Source: Furfurilactobacillus rossiae DSM 15814 (GTDB lineage Bacteria; Bacillota; Bacilli; Lactobacillales; Lactobacillaceae). Taken from it: DNA of 64,000 bases. This document shows, in pieces, positions 15,804 to 25,504 of the stretch. How positions within the stretch are numbered: position 1 is the stretch's first letter; every line of letters begins with the position of its first letter. Where the stretch lies: positions 310,001 through 374,000 of the forward strand of contig NZ_AUAW01000001.1 of assembly GCF_000428925.1 (NCBI RefSeq), given 5' to 3'. A program made the translations under genes and the position numbers. The notes beneath the pieces were generated by a model. It was not told the origin of the DNA. It did not search any database and saw nothing but the letters and a program-made list of their open reading frames with translations.

Positions 15804-16754
15804 CTAAACGGCAACGGGCGCCTTAATTGCAGGCAATGGATCGTAATCCTTTACCTTAATATCGTGCATGTCGTAATCAAAGATACTGTCTTTTTCATCA
15901 TTGAGCCATAATGTTGGGGCTTTTCGCGGTGTTCTGGACAGCTGTTCCTTAACCTGGTCCAAATGGTTGAGATAAATGTGTGCATCCCCAAGCGTATGAA
16001 CGAACTCACCCACTTGTAAGTGACATTCTTTCGCAATCATCGAAGTTAACAAGGCATAACTGGCAATGTTAAACGGCACGCCTAAAAAGATGTCGCCCGA
16101 ACGCTGGTACAACTGACAGGATAACTTGCCATCCGCGACATAAAATTGGAACAGCGTATGACACGGTGGCAAGGCCATGGTTGGCACATCTTCTGGATTC
16201 CATGCCGACACAATCAATCGTCGTGAATCTGGATGCTGTTTAATCATGTTGATGACATTTCCTAGCTGGTCAATTGTTTCACCCGTGGATGTCTTCCACT
16301 TGCGCCACTGCGCACCGTACACCAGACCGAGCTCACCATATTGTTTAGCAAACGTATCATCATGCAAAATCTGATCGTCAAAATGCTTTTTTTCTGTTTG
16401 ATAACGTTCATTAAATTCTGGATCAACTAAGCTGCGGCGACCAAAATCGGTCATGTCAGGTCCCTTGTAATCCGCACTGTCAATATAGCGTTGAAAGGCC
16501 CATTCGTCCCAAATATGATTCTTGTGTTCGAGTAAGAACCGAATGTTAGTATCGCCATGCAAGAACCAGAGTAACTCACTTTTTATGAGTCCAAACGGTA
16601 CCTTTTTAGTGGTCAATAACGGAAAGCCCTCGCTTAAATCAAACCGCATCTGGTAACCGAACGTTGACTTGGTTCCTGTGCCAGTCCGATCCGACTTAAC
16701 GGTGCCGTGTTCATAAACATATCGTTCCAGTTGTAAATACGCGTCTTCCAGCAT
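15804..16754 (-). CDS. thyA: Thymidylate synthase
   Basis: 316 residues from ATG 16752-16754, AAAGGAAG upstream. Methylates dUMP to dTMP with methylene-tetrahydrofolate. The catalytic Cys is in '[13 protein letters not shown]', the dUMP-binding Arg in '[11 protein letters not shown]' and '[12 protein letters not shown]'. The stretch from about residue 85 to 140 ('[15 protein letters not shown]...') is the insertion seen in Lactobacillus casei ThyA and absent from Escherichia coli ThyA, accounting for the long form. Operon: ABC-F gene, thyA, folA, spaced 61 and 36 bases. Confidence 0.97.
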   Translation of the reverse strand: MLEDAYLQLERYVYEHGTVKSDRTGTGTKSTFGYQMRFDLSEGFPLLTTKKVPFGLIKSELLWFLHGDTNIRFLLEHKNHIWDEWAFQRYIDSADYKGPDMTDFGRRSLVDPEFNERYQTEKKHFDDQILHDDTFAKQYGELGLVYGAQWRKWKTSTGETIDQLGNVINMIKQHPDSRRLIVSAWNPEDVPTMALPPCHTLFQFYVADGKLSCQLYQRSGDIFLGVPFNIASYALLTSMIAKECHLQVGEFVHTLGDAHIYLNHLDQVKEQLSRTPRKAPTLWLNDEKDSIFDYDMHDIKVKDYDPLPAIKAPVAV

Positions 16755-16815
16755 ATCTTTGCTTCCTTTCACCTGATGCCTAAGCGTTAACGTCATGATA
16801 GTTCAAATAAAGCAT

Positions 16816-18732
16816 TTATTCAGAAACAAACTGACTTAAATAATCCCAACGTTCCATGGCTTTGGTCAATTCCGAATCAGTCTCTTCAAATTGTTTTTGC
16901 AAATCGGCCAATTTACCATAGTCGGCGCCGTTCTCATTCATCTGAGTACTAATTGCCGATTTTTGTTGCTCAAGCTCATCAATTTTGCCTTCGATGCCAT
17001 CCCATTCTTTTTGTTCCGCATACGTTAACTTATGTTTAGTCTTCGTTTGCGGTTCATCGGTCACGGCAGCTTCATCTTTTTTAGTAGATGACTCACTTGT
17101 TGATGCTTTTTCTTCATGTTGCCGTGTCTCAGACTGTGTCTGCTGTTGCAAGTAATCACTAAATTGACCAATAAAATGATCAATCTTGCCATGCCCATCA
17201 AACACAAGTAACTGGTCAGCAACCTTATCCAAAAAATAACGATCATGTGAGACCGTGATAACGGTGCCAGCAAATTTACTAAGGTAGTCTTCAAGGACGG
17301 TCAATGTCCCAATATCCAAGTCATTAGTCGGTTCATCTAAAAAGAGTACGTTTGGCTGTTCCATTAGTAGCTTCAACAGGTAAAGCCGACGTTTTTCACC
17401 ACCGGACAATTTACGGATTAACGTGCCATGCATAAACCGTGGAAAGAGGAACTGCTCCAATAGGTTGGTTGTGCTGATCTCGTTGCCATCTTTATCAGTC
17501 ACGGTCTCAGCCACTTCGTTCAGGTAACTAATAACCCGTTTATCGCCTGGAATCGGTTCAGTTTGTTGCGTGTAATAAGCAAGCTTGACGGTCTCACCAA
17601 TCGTAACCGTGCCACTATCAACCGGCAGACGCTGTGCTAACACATTTAGCAAACTAGTCTTACCAGCCCCGTTAACTCCGGTAATTCCAATCCGATCACC
17701 AGCCTGAATCAATAAGTTGAAGTCATTCAATAATTTATGATCGCCAAGTTGCAAATTAACGTGTTTGGCAATGATCACTTTCTTACCCAACCGTTGCTGA
17801 CCTAGGTTAATATCAACATCTTGGTCAACTTGCAAGGTATTGAGATTGTCCTTCAAGTCATTGAAATGGTTAATTCGTGCCTGCTGTTTTGTACTACGGG
17901 CCTGCGGGGATGTGCGCATCCATGCGAGCTCTTTTTTATAGAGCTGCGACTGTTTGCGGTCGGCTTCCACTTCATGTTCAACGCGTTCGGCTTTCTGCCC
18001 AACAAATGCCTGATAGTTACCTTGATATTCGTAAAGTTGGCCAAACGACAATTCAAAAATTCGTGTTGCCACGGCATCTAAAAAGTAGCGGTCATGAGTC
18101 ACAACAAGAACAGCGCCACGATAACTTGCTAAATATTTTTCCAGCCAGTCAATGGAATCAAAATCCAAGTGGTTGGTAGGTTCATCCAGCAACAGTAAAT
18201 CCGGCGCTTGAATCAACACTTGCGCTAATCCTACCCGTTTACGCTGACCACCGGACAATGTTTTAACCTGTTGATCCAAGTCGGTAATATGCAATTGCGT
18301 CAGAATAGTCTTGACGTTACTTTCTGCTAGCCATGCATCTTCCTGATTCATTTTTGTCTCAGCTCGTGTGTATCGAGCCAGCGCTTTTTCATCTTCCGGA
18401 TGCAAACTGTATTTGGCCAACGATTGCTCATACTCACGAATGGTTGCGAATACAGGCTGCGCACCGGCAAATACCGCTTCCATAACGGATAACGAATCAT
18501 CCAAGTCAGGAATCTGCCGGAGATAACTGATCCGGTAATCATTTGGTGTTTCAATTGTGCCAGAGTCCTGAGGGTCAACACCAGCAATCGTGTTCAAAAG
18601 AGATGTTTTCCCACTACCATTTGTACCAATCAGGCCAATCCGGTCATTTTCACCAATTAAAAAAGAAATCTTATCAAAAAGTGTTTTTTCACCGTAGACA
18701 CTCGTTAATGCCTCTGCTCGTAATGTCTGCAT
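16816..18732 (-). CDS. ABC-F family ATPase (Uup/YfmR-like translation factor)
   Basis: 638 residues with two nucleotide-binding domains and no membrane helix. NBD1: Walker A 'GTNGSGKTS' near residue 37, signature 'LSGGQRKR', Walker B 'LLLLDEPTNHLD'. A linker (residues 235-310) with 'YKKELAWMRTSPQARSTKQQARI' is the P-site tRNA-interaction motif. NBD2: 'GVNGAGKTS', 'LSGGEKRR', 'VLFLDEPTNDLD'. The C-terminal coiled coil (about residues 560-638, 'YAEQKEWDGIEGKIDEL') is the Uup-type domain. Such proteins act on stalled ribosomes. Not an antibiotic-resistance ARE type by layout. Upstream of thyA in the same direction. Confidence 0.92.
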   Translation of the reverse strand: MQTLRAEALTSVYGEKTLFDKISFLIGENDRIGLIGTNGSGKTSLLNTIAGVDPQDSGTIETPNDYRISYLRQIPDLDDSLSVMEAVFAGAQPVFATIREYEQSLAKYSLHPEDEKALARYTRAETKMNQEDAWLAESNVKTILTQLHITDLDQQVKTLSGGQRKRVGLAQVLIQAPDLLLLDEPTNHLDFDSIDWLEKYLASYRGAVLVVTHDRYFLDAVATRIFELSFGQLYEYQGNYQAFVGQKAERVEHEVEADRKQSQLYKKELAWMRTSPQARSTKQQARINHFNDLKDNLNTLQVDQDVDINLGQQRLGKKVIIAKHVNLQLGDHKLLNDFNLLIQAGDRIGITGVNGAGKTSLLNVLAQRLPVDSGTVTIGETVKLAYYTQQTEPIPGDKRVISYLNEVAETVTDKDGNEISTTNLLEQFLFPRFMHGTLIRKLSGGEKRRLYLLKLLMEQPNVLFLDEPTNDLDIGTLTVLEDYLSKFAGTVITVSHDRYFLDKVADQLLVFDGHGKIDHFIGQFSDYLQQQTQSETRQHEEKASTSESSTKKDEAAVTDEPQTKTKHKLTYAEQKEWDGIEGKIDELEQQKSAISTQMNENGADYGKLADLQKQFEETDSELTKAMERWDYLSQFVSE

Positions 18733-18795
18733 GATTTATTCTCTGTCCGTCCTATCCCTATCCGTTCTCACTGACAAAATGTACAAGTGACAACG

Positions 18796-20031
18796 TCATT
18801 TTTTCGTCGATGCATCGTCTGTTGTCAGAATCTTTTCCTGAACATACTTAAGTAACGCATCGACGTCATTATTAACCTTGCCGTCAATAACGGCATTTTG
18901 AACTTTTTGAAGCGTTTCACCAACTGCGGGACCAGGTGTCAAACCCATTTTTTTAATCAAGTCAGCGCCACTCACAGCTAAATCATGCGGATCTTGAATG
19001 GGTAGCGCATTGTAAAGCGTCAACCATTCGTTTGGATCATCCGGACCATAGCCGCTCATTCTTGCCACATTGGTGCCTGCAGCAATCGTATCTGGTGTCA
19101 TTGCAAACAACAATTGTTTGGTAACACCATGATACTGTTGAGCATAGGCCAAATGAAGCGCTTGGTTGGCTGATTTAATGATGTGATTGGCCGTTTTCCA
19201 AGCTTGCAGAAATTCGACCGTATCTGGATATGACAGCCCCAAATGAAATGCGACCATGGCCCATACTTCGACCTCGTTTTTAGGTGCCAATTCTGGCACT
19301 GTCGCAATTGTAGATAAATCAATCGTATGACCAACCAAACCGGGGCAATAATCTGCCAGTGTTGTTTGAATCATTACGGTCAACCCGCGATAAGCAGCCG
19401 TGCCCAACATCATCCGGACGAACTCATCATGAATTCGTTCAACCGCAATTTGGCTTAATAAATGTGCGTGCGTATGGATGGCCGCTAACGTTTTAGCCTC
19501 AATATTAAAGTTTAATTGACTGGCAAAACGAACTGCTCTCATCATCCGCAAAGCGTCTTCGCCAAAGCGTGCCTCTGGATCCCCAACAGCACGGATGACG
19601 CCTGCCTTCAAATCACTCAATCCATCAAACAAGTCAATAACTTCCCCGTCCTGACGAAGGGCCAAGGCATTGATAGTGAAGTCACGTCGTTTAAGATCAT
19701 CTTCCAAGTGACGGACAAACGTAACTTTATCTGGACGGCGATAATCTTGATAGCCAGACTCTGTTCGAAATGTCGTTGTTTCATATCCGTTACCGTGATC
19801 TAAAATCATGACGGTGCCGTGTTCAATACCTGTGTCCACCGTTCGTTTGAACAACGCCTTGACCTCTTCTGGATATGCACTGGTAGCAATGTCCACATCA
19901 TGAATAGGCTTACCTAAAATGGTGTCCCTGACAGAGCCGCCCACAAAGTAAGCCTCGTAACCGGCGGCCTCAAGCGTCGCTAAAATGGGTTGCGCACCCA
20001 CGAATTCTTGCGGCAATTGTGCTAAACGCAT
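18796..20031 (-). CDS. cca: CCA tRNA nucleotidyltransferase
   Basis: 411 residues from ATG 20029-20031; GAGGGG precedes it at about 10 bases, while the in-frame ATG six codons upstream overlaps that ribosome site. Adds or repairs the 3' CCA of tRNAs. The class II polymerase head has 'YFVGGSVRD', the metal-binding 'IHDVDIATSAYPEEV', and 'RRDFTINALALRQDG'; 'EARFGEDALRMMRAVRFASQL' is the neck motif. Length and domain order match the Gram-positive enzyme. It lies 63 bases upstream of the ABC-F gene and is likely co-transcribed. Confidence 0.96.
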   Translation of the reverse strand: MRLAQLPQEFVGAQPILATLEAAGYEAYFVGGSVRDTILGKPIHDVDIATSAYPEEVKALFKRTVDTGIEHGTVMILDHGNGYETTTFRTESGYQDYRRPDKVTFVRHLEDDLKRRDFTINALALRQDGEVIDLFDGLSDLKAGVIRAVGDPEARFGEDALRMMRAVRFASQLNFNIEAKTLAAIHTHAHLLSQIAVERIHDEFVRMMLGTAAYRGLTVMIQTTLADYCPGLVGHTIDLSTIATVPELAPKNEVEVWAMVAFHLGLSYPDTVEFLQAWKTANHIIKSANQALHLAYAQQYHGVTKQLLFAMTPDTIAAGTNVARMSGYGPDDPNEWLTLYNALPIQDPHDLAVSGADLIKKMGLTPGPAVGETLQKVQNAVIDGKVNNDVDALLKYVQEKILTTDDASTKK

Positions 20032-20164
20032 GTTATGCCATCCCCTCATTAACTATTTACCACTCATTCTAGCAGAAATATGACCTTGATACACTATGGC
20101 TAAACTTCAATTGGTCTGCTATCTTTAGTGATAGTAAATTATTCATGGATCATCGGGGGCCATA

Positions 20165-21040
20165 ATGAGACAAGATGAAACGATGCGGTTACGCGATTTT
20201 ATTTTTATTGCGATGGGCGCAGCATTATACGCATTTGGACTAGTGTACGTTAACATTGTAAACAAACTCGCCGACGGTGGGGTTGCCGGGATTTCATTGA
20301 TATTGCGGGCACTTTTTAATTTAAACCCTGCTTATACCACGTTTGCCATCAACGTACCCTTGCTATTAATCGGTTGGCGCTTACTAGGCCGACGTTCGTT
20401 TGTATACACTGTTTTTGGAATTACCATGTTATCCATATGGTTGTGGGTATGGCAACGCGTGCCCATTGTCATCAATATTCATCATGACCTGTTCATTGCG
20501 GGCGCGTTGGCCGGCATTATGGGCGGCTTCGGCTGTGGTTTAGTTTACCGTTCTGGTGGCACGCTGGGTGGTACCGATATCATTGCCCGTATTTTTGAAA
20601 AGCAGAGCGGTGTTCCGATGGGCCGTAGCCTGTTGATTCAAGATGTTGTCGTCTTGTCTGCCTCATTGGTCTACATCGACGTTGTTCACATGATGTACAC
20701 ATTGTTGTGTTCGTTTGTCTTTACGCAAATTGTTAACTTTACCCAGTCTGGTGCATACGCAGCCCGTGCCATTATGATTATGAGCGACAAAAATGAGGAT
20801 ATCGCTGCTGCCATCATTGCTGAGTTACAGCGCGGTGTAACGTATTTAGACGCTGAGGGTGGCTTTACTAACACGCCACGTAAAATGCTCTATTGTGTCA
20901 TTAGCCCGCGAGAGGTTCAGACGATGCGCCGAATTGTGGAACGAATTGACGACCATGCCTTTATGTCGATCTTGCCAGTACAGCAAAATATTGGCGAAGG
21001 ATTTTCATATAAGGTGGTCAAACGTCGTTCACTTTTCTAA
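20165..21040 (+). CDS. YitT family membrane protein (DUF161/DUF2179)
   Basis: 291 residues. Five predicted membrane helices in the first 200 residues with the family glycine motifs 'ADGGVAGISLIL' and 'YRSGGTLGGTDIIARIFE', then a cytoplasmic C-terminal DUF2179 domain ('AAIIAELQRGVTYLDAEGGFT...MLYCVISPREV'). YitT proteins are abundant in Firmicutes, often several per genome; a second copy is at 58998-59873. Role not settled; membrane transport suspected. Start ATG 20165 follows GGGGGCCATA. It leads a two-gene plus-strand unit with the recombinase-like gene 31 bases downstream. Confidence 0.9.
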   Translation: MRQDETMRLRDFIFIAMGAALYAFGLVYVNIVNKLADGGVAGISLILRALFNLNPAYTTFAINVPLLLIGWRLLGRRSFVYTVFGITMLSIWLWVWQRVPIVINIHHDLFIAGALAGIMGGFGCGLVYRSGGTLGGTDIIARIFEKQSGVPMGRSLLIQDVVVLSASLVYIDVVHMMYTLLCSFVFTQIVNFTQSGAYAARAIMIMSDKNEDIAAAIIAELQRGVTYLDAEGGFTNTPRKMLYCVISPREVQTMRRIVERIDDHAFMSILPVQQNIGEGFSYKVVKRRSLF

Positions 21041-21071
21041 ATTTCAATTCCCATATATTTAAAGGACATTT

Positions 21072-21905
21072 ATGACTAATCAAGTGTATCCGTACCAAAC
21101 TGAATTTGAATCTCATTTAAAGCAAAATGGTTTAGCATCAACCACTATTAATCAATATCACGGGGATTTACGAGCCCTTTTTGATTACTTGATGCAGAAT
21201 AATACCGGTTTCGCAACAGCACCGAAATTAACCAATATCTTCGAACACGATGTTCAGGATTATTTGAGCTATCGTCTAACGCACCACACTATTAATCCCA
21301 ACACCTATAACAAGTTGCTGTCTCACCTAAATAATTACTTTAAATGGGCCTTTGGACATCACTTCATGCAAGAATTGCCAACTTTAACAATGCACGGCAA
21401 AACATTGGCAAAGCCCACCAAGGTGACGATCAAGTGGCTGGATGAACTTGGTGAAATCGTCGAGGACGGGCAATTGAGTTTTTACACACGACTCAGTCTG
21501 TTACTCATTAATCAGGGATTTACAGCTGCTGAATTTTTACAACCAGGTTTTTACAAAACATTCGCCACATTACAGTGGAAACCGTTTGAGCGGCAATTTA
21601 TTCGTGCCTACCAGCGCTTTATTGCGCCACTACAAGCAAAGCAGCAATCACAGGATCTGTTTTTAAAACAACGCCTCGACCTAGAACACCCCCAGCTGAC
21701 TTTACCCGCGCTACATAAGTACTTGGACGCTGATGAAGAACGCCTGGGATTCTCACTTTCGCCGCGTGCGTTGCACCAAGCATTTATTATTGTATATCTG
21801 CAACGCCACCATCATGACGACAATCAAACGCTCGCGCAGGCATTGCGGCTGACACCACAAAGTTTGCGTTATTATCAAGAACTACAGCAACAGATTCAGG
21901 CATAA
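21072..21905 (+). CDS. Tyrosine-recombinase-like protein lacking catalytic residues
   Basis: 277 residues. The N-terminal 95 residues fit the SAM-like core-binding domain of XerC/XerD (FESHLKQNGLASTTINQYHGDL, 'TYNKLLSHLNNYFKWAF'). The C-terminal half can be laid against XerD: the box-I Arg ('GMRVSE') is replaced by 'GFTAAE', the 'HTLRH' motif by 'RALHQ', the second His motif by 'LTPQS', while a 'RYY' remains near the nucleophile position. So it can probably bind DNA but not recombine. True xerD is at 34556-35488. Start ATG 21072 follows AAAGGA. Ends at a strong terminator. Possibly a DNA-binding structural or regulatory paralogue. Confidence 0.7.
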   Translation: MTNQVYPYQTEFESHLKQNGLASTTINQYHGDLRALFDYLMQNNTGFATAPKLTNIFEHDVQDYLSYRLTHHTINPNTYNKLLSHLNNYFKWAFGHHFMQELPTLTMHGKTLAKPTKVTIKWLDELGEIVEDGQLSFYTRLSLLLINQGFTAAEFLQPGFYKTFATLQWKPFERQFIRAYQRFIAPLQAKQQSQDLFLKQRLDLEHPQLTLPALHKYLDADEERLGFSLSPRALHQAFIIVYLQRHHHDDNQTLAQALRLTPQSLRYYQELQQQIQA

Positions 21906-21906
21906 G

Positions 21907-21967
21907 AAAAGCGATTCATCAACATGAGACCACCTATTGAGGTGTCATCATTCGATGAATCGCTTTT
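21907..21967. terminator. Bidirectional intrinsic terminator
   Basis: AAAAGCGATTCATC (21907-21920) pairs perfectly with 21954-21967; a second hairpin (GACACC/GGTGTC type, 21928-21946) sits inside the loop. It separates two convergent genes only 70 bases apart. Confidence 0.85.
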
Positions 21968-21977
21968 TAAATTATTT

Positions 21978-23258
21978 TTAGTAACCCTGATCTTCGTAAT
22001 CTTCCAAGGCGGCAACCATTTCTTCATCCTCTGGTTGCAACTTCAGATAGTTCCGGAGCAAATTAACCGCAACTTCGGGCTGGCCCTGCTCACGGTAGAA
22101 GAAGAATGCCGGCTTTAAAAAGTCAGGATTGTCTTCAAAGTAAGGCCGTGCTGCATCATAGTAAGTTTGCGCTTCTTCATTCTTTTCCAAACGAACGTAT
22201 GAAACCGCCAAATTCCAGTACACTTGTGGGTCAACTTGATCACGCTGAACGTACTGCGTGGCCAAATCGACATTTGCTAGATCGTGATGAGACTGAACGT
22301 ACAAGTTGCTCAACTGAATCATGAGCGTCTGATTATCAGGATCCAGCGCTAAACCACGTTTGAGGTAATCCTCAGCAGCTTCATTTTCCTGCAGTTTAAG
22401 CGCCAAATTCGCCGCTAATCCAAAGAGGTCCTGGTTATACTCATCAACACCTAAACCTTCCTGAGCGACCTTGTAGGCTGCCTCAACCTGATTATCATCA
22501 GACAGTGCACGGGCAAGATACGGATACAGTGACGAATATGAAGGATCCTCGTCATGCAACTGTTCAAATGTGTGAATCGCCTTTTGATTATCCTTGAGCT
22601 GCGTATACACAAAACCAAGTTGAAAACGAACATCCGGTGTCATATCGGCTGTATGAATCTGCTCAAGGTACCCGGCAGCCTGTTCAAATTTACCCGAATT
22701 AGCATAAGCAACCCCAATGCGGGAAACCAAGTCCACGTCTTCCATCTTTGGAATACCACGTTTGATTAAATCCAAATAATAGTTAATTGATTTCTGATAT
22801 TCACGCATCATGAAATAGAATTCACCTAGCGCAAACAACACCACGGGTTCATCTGGTGCAATTTTTTCGGCTGCTAATAATTTTTGTTCGCTAACTTCAA
22901 ATAACTCTTCTGATTGATAGAGGTCAGCCGCCACTAACAGACTTTGTAGATACGCGTCAGAATCTGATGAGACTGCGTCCAAATAATTAGTTGCAGCGTC
23001 CGTATCCCCCTCATCAATCGCAATGTCGGCCAAGCTCGTTCTCAGTTCGTCCTCATCTGGGTAATCTTTTAATAATTTTTCATAGATCCGTTGCGCCTTT
23101 TTATTGAAACCTAGGCCATATAATTGTTCAGCCAAATTATACAAAGTGTCGTCATCATCTTTACGCAATGCCCACGCAAATAATTTATTTGATTTATCTA
23201 CCTGACCGCTTTGTAAAGCATCGAGCATTTGAACCGAATAACTATCCGTATCACTCAT
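21978..23258 (-). CDS. Tetratricopeptide repeat protein (YpiA-like)
   Basis: 426 residues, start ATG 23256-23258 behind AGGAGG. It consists of about ten TPR-type helical hairpins from residue 35 to the end ('YNLAEQLYGLGFNKKAQRIYEKLL', 'ALGEFYFMMREYQKSINYYLDLI' and similar). It is acidic (C-terminus 'EEMVAALEDYEDQGY'). TPR proteins are binding scaffolds; the partner is not visible. The place next to hup and der is where YpiA-type proteins lie in many lactobacilli. Confidence 0.85.
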   Translation of the reverse strand: MSDTDSYSVQMLDALQSGQVDKSNKLFAWALRKDDDDTLYNLAEQLYGLGFNKKAQRIYEKLLKDYPDEDELRTSLADIAIDEGDTDAATNYLDAVSSDSDAYLQSLLVAADLYQSEELFEVSEQKLLAAEKIAPDEPVVLFALGEFYFMMREYQKSINYYLDLIKRGIPKMEDVDLVSRIGVAYANSGKFEQAAGYLEQIHTADMTPDVRFQLGFVYTQLKDNQKAIHTFEQLHDEDPSYSSLYPYLARALSDDNQVEAAYKVAQEGLGVDEYNQDLFGLAANLALKLQENEAAEDYLKRGLALDPDNQTLMIQLSNLYVQSHHDLANVDLATQYVQRDQVDPQVYWNLAVSYVRLEKNEEAQTYYDAARPYFEDNPDFLKPAFFFYREQGQPEVAVNLLRNYLKLQPEDEEMVAALEDYEDQGY

Positions 23259-23480
23259 GTTTCGGCCTCCTCTTAATTCCTAATATCGACATATTATTGT
23301 ACCCTTATCCGGCGTTTAACACCAGCAAACGCACTGATAGTGTTGCGGTAATAGTGCGAGTATCGTTGCATCGACCAGAAACACCGCTCCCTGGGACCGG
23401 TCTCATGGCAGCATTCGATTTTGACAACCGTAAGTGCCAAGATAACCACTATCTCAAGCAAACTATGACAATTAGTTTGG

Positions 23481-23515
23481 GAAAAGAAAAAAGGACCCAG
23501 ATTTCTCCGAGTCCT
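23481..23515 (-). terminator. Intrinsic terminator of hup
   Basis: On the minus strand AGGACTC (23515-23509) pairs with GGGTCCT (23498-23492), followed by TTTTTTCTTTT, 20 bases after the hup stop. The rest of the 23259-23480 gap is the upstream region of the TPR gene, with a small hairpin (ACCG...CGGT) near 23377-23400. Confidence 0.8.
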
Positions 23516-23533
23516 CATCCATCAAGTAATAAA

Positions 23534-23809
23534 TTACTTAACGGCATCCTTTAAAGCTTTACCTGGCTTGAATGCAGGTACCTTGCTTGCTGGGATTTCG
23601 ATTTCTTGCCCAGTTTGTGGGTTACGGCCCTTACGAGCAGCGCGTGAACGTACTTCGAAGTTACCAAAGCCGATCAATTGCACCTTGTCGCCCTTAGCTA
23701 AGCTCTTTTGAACTGAGTCAAAAACTGCATCAACAGCCTCGGTTGCTGATTTCTTGGTTAAACCAGTTGCTGCTGCAACATCGTTAACTAATTGTGCCTT
23801 GTTTGCCAT
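23534..23809 (-). CDS. hup: DNA-binding protein HU
   Basis: 91 residues from ATG 23807-23809 with GGAGG ten bases upstream. The whole HU fold is present: '[19 protein letters not shown]' helices, '[22 protein letters not shown]' beta arm with the Arg-Asn-Pro tip that inserts in the minor groove, and C-terminal '[16 protein letters not shown]'. It compacts and bends the chromosome. It is monocistronic with a strong promoter at 23929-23957 and its own terminator, consistent with high expression. Confidence 0.97.
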   Translation of the reverse strand: MANKAQLVNDVAAATGLTKKSATEAVDAVFDSVQKSLAKGDKVQLIGFGNFEVRSRAARKGRNPQTGQEIEIPASKVPAFKPGKALKDAVK

Positions 23810-23928
23810 GTGAGATTTCACCTCCGGATTTGGGCTTAGACGTTTAATTATGTAAACATCTAGTAGCCATCTCTGAGTGGTCCAGAAACGGCGAAACAAT
23901 AACGGTCAACCGCATCATTTCAACATTC

Positions 23929-23957
23929 AATTTACCACACAGACATCGTTTGAACAA
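23929..23957 (-). promoter_or_regulatory. Promoter of hup
   Basis: Minus strand TTGTTC (23957-23952), 17-base spacer, TAAATT (23934-23929). It leaves an untranslated leader of about 115 bases before the HU start, with GGAGGTG near its end. Confidence 0.5.
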
Positions 23958-24047
23958 GCAAAAAAGTGCATTTTCCCTTGTTAAATCAGTGTTTCTGGCT
24001 ATTTTTATAATGAAAGTAATTGAATCGTTCTAATTTGACTGATGCAA

Positions 24048-25358
24048 CTACTTTCTTTGACGCGGAATTAGGTGAATTGGTGTCCCCGTAAAGTCGAACG
24101 CCTTACGAATTTGATTCTCCAAAAAACGCTGATATGAGAAATGCATCAGCTCCGGATCATTAACAAAGAAGACAAATGTCGGTGGCTGAATTGCAACTTG
24201 GGTGACGTAATAGACACGTAACCGACGCCCGTTTTGTGTCGGTGTTGGTGTTGTTGCAATTGCGTCAGTAATCACGTCATTTAACGTCGAAGACTTAATT
24301 CGTTTGCGATGGTTCTCGTTAACTTGCTTAATTAAAGCTGGTAACTTGTCCAAACGTTGGTGCGTCTTTGCAGACACGTACACGATCGGTGCATAGTCCA
24401 AATATTGGAACTGGTCACGAATCTCTGCTTCAAAATTAGCCATCGTGTAATCGTCCTTGGTCAGCGTATCCCATTTGTTAACAACGATGATAATTGCCCG
24501 GCCAGCTTCGTGTGCGTACCCGGCAACGTGCTTATCCTGTTCGCGAATACCTTCTTCAGCATTCAAAACGACCAGCACAACGTCACTCTTATCAATTGCA
24601 CTCATCGCACGCATGACAGAATACCGTTCTGTGTTTTCATAAACTTTACCACGTTTACGAAGCCCAGCGGTGTCAACCATGGTAAACTCATCGCCATCGG
24701 GATCTGTAAACTTCGTGTTAACGGCATCACGAGTAGTACCGGAAACATCCGAAACGATGACCCGATCTTCGCCTAACAAAGCATTAACAATGGATGATTT
24801 ACCGACATTAGGCCGACCAATCAAACTGAAACGGATACTGTCATCCTCATCGTTAGCTGCATCGGTTGGAAATTCTTTAACCACCGCATCCAATAAATCA
24901 CCTAAACCAGTCCCATGAGCACCGGAAATTGGGTATGGATCGCCAAATCCAAGTGTATAAAAATCATAAATTTGTTGACGTTGTTCTGGATTATCGGCCT
25001 TGTTTACGGCTAATAAGACCGGCTTATCAGCTCTGTATAAAATCTTTGCGACCTGTTCGTCCTCGTCGGTGACACCTTCTACCGCACTCGCCAAAAAGAC
25101 GATTACGTCAGCTTCATCAATCGCAATTTCTGCCTGTTCGGTGATTTGCACACTAAACGGTTGATCTGACAGATCGATCCCACCAGTATCAATCAAATTA
25201 AAGTGACGACCGAGCCACTCGGCAGATGAATAAATACGATCACGGGTAACCCCCGGCGTATCTTCCACAATGGAAATTCGATCACCAACTAAACGGTTAA
25301 AAATAGTGGATTTCCCGACGTTTGGTCGGCCAACAATGGCCACTGTTGGATTAGCCAT
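24048..25358 (-). CDS. der: Ribosome-associated GTPase Der (EngA)
   Basis: 436 residues from ATG 25356-25358 behind AGGAGG. Two tandem GTPase domains: '[14 protein letters not shown]', 'DTGGID', 'NKADN' in the first; '[14 protein letters not shown]', '[11 protein letters not shown]', 'NKWDTL' in the second, then a KH-like domain. Needed for 50S subunit assembly. It lies 146 bases downstream of the S1-protein gene's terminator and has an independent upstream region. Start choice rests on the ribosome site; the in-frame MNKNRR start is 8 codons upstream. Confidence 0.97.
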   Translation of the reverse strand: MANPTVAIVGRPNVGKSTIFNRLVGDRISIVEDTPGVTRDRIYSSAEWLGRHFNLIDTGGIDLSDQPFSVQITEQAEIAIDEADVIVFLASAVEGVTDEDEQVAKILYRADKPVLLAVNKADNPEQRQQIYDFYTLGFGDPYPISGAHGTGLGDLLDAVVKEFPTDAANDEDDSIRFSLIGRPNVGKSSIVNALLGEDRVIVSDVSGTTRDAVNTKFTDPDGDEFTMVDTAGLRKRGKVYENTERYSVMRAMSAIDKSDVVLVVLNAEEGIREQDKHVAGYAHEAGRAIIIVVNKWDTLTKDDYTMANFEAEIRDQFQYLDYAPIVYVSAKTHQRLDKLPALIKQVNENHRKRIKSSTLNDVITDAIATTPTPTQNGRRLRVYYVTQVAIQPPTFVFFVNDPELMHFSYQRFLENQIRKAFDFTGTPIHLIPRQRK

Positions 25359-25453
25359 AGCTTTCCTCCTGTTCTTGTTCAATATCGTGTCCTAGTGTAC
25401 GCAATTGTCACATATTTCGCAACAATCCGCCCGCTAGAAGACATCGCATTACC

Positions 25454-25485
25454 ATAAAAAAAGATTCCCCCAAAACGGAGGAATC
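25454..25485 (-). terminator. Intrinsic terminator of the S1-domain gene
   Basis: Minus strand GATTCCTCC (25485-25477) pairs with GGGGGAATC (25471-25463), followed by TTTTTTTATGG, close behind the rpsA stop. Confidence 0.8.
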
Positions 25486-25504
25486 CATGGTAGCTTAATT
25501 CAAC

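Noticed and set aside
21072-21905. Recombinase-like gene as sign of an integrated phage or mobile element
   Set aside because: No attachment repeats, phage genes or transposase lie nearby, both flanks are housekeeping genes, and the catalytic residues are absent.
23300-23460. Possible third copy of the structured elements between hup and the TPR gene
   Set aside because: TGGGACCGGT recalls the linker of element A, but only one small hairpin is visible and the surrounding stems are missing.
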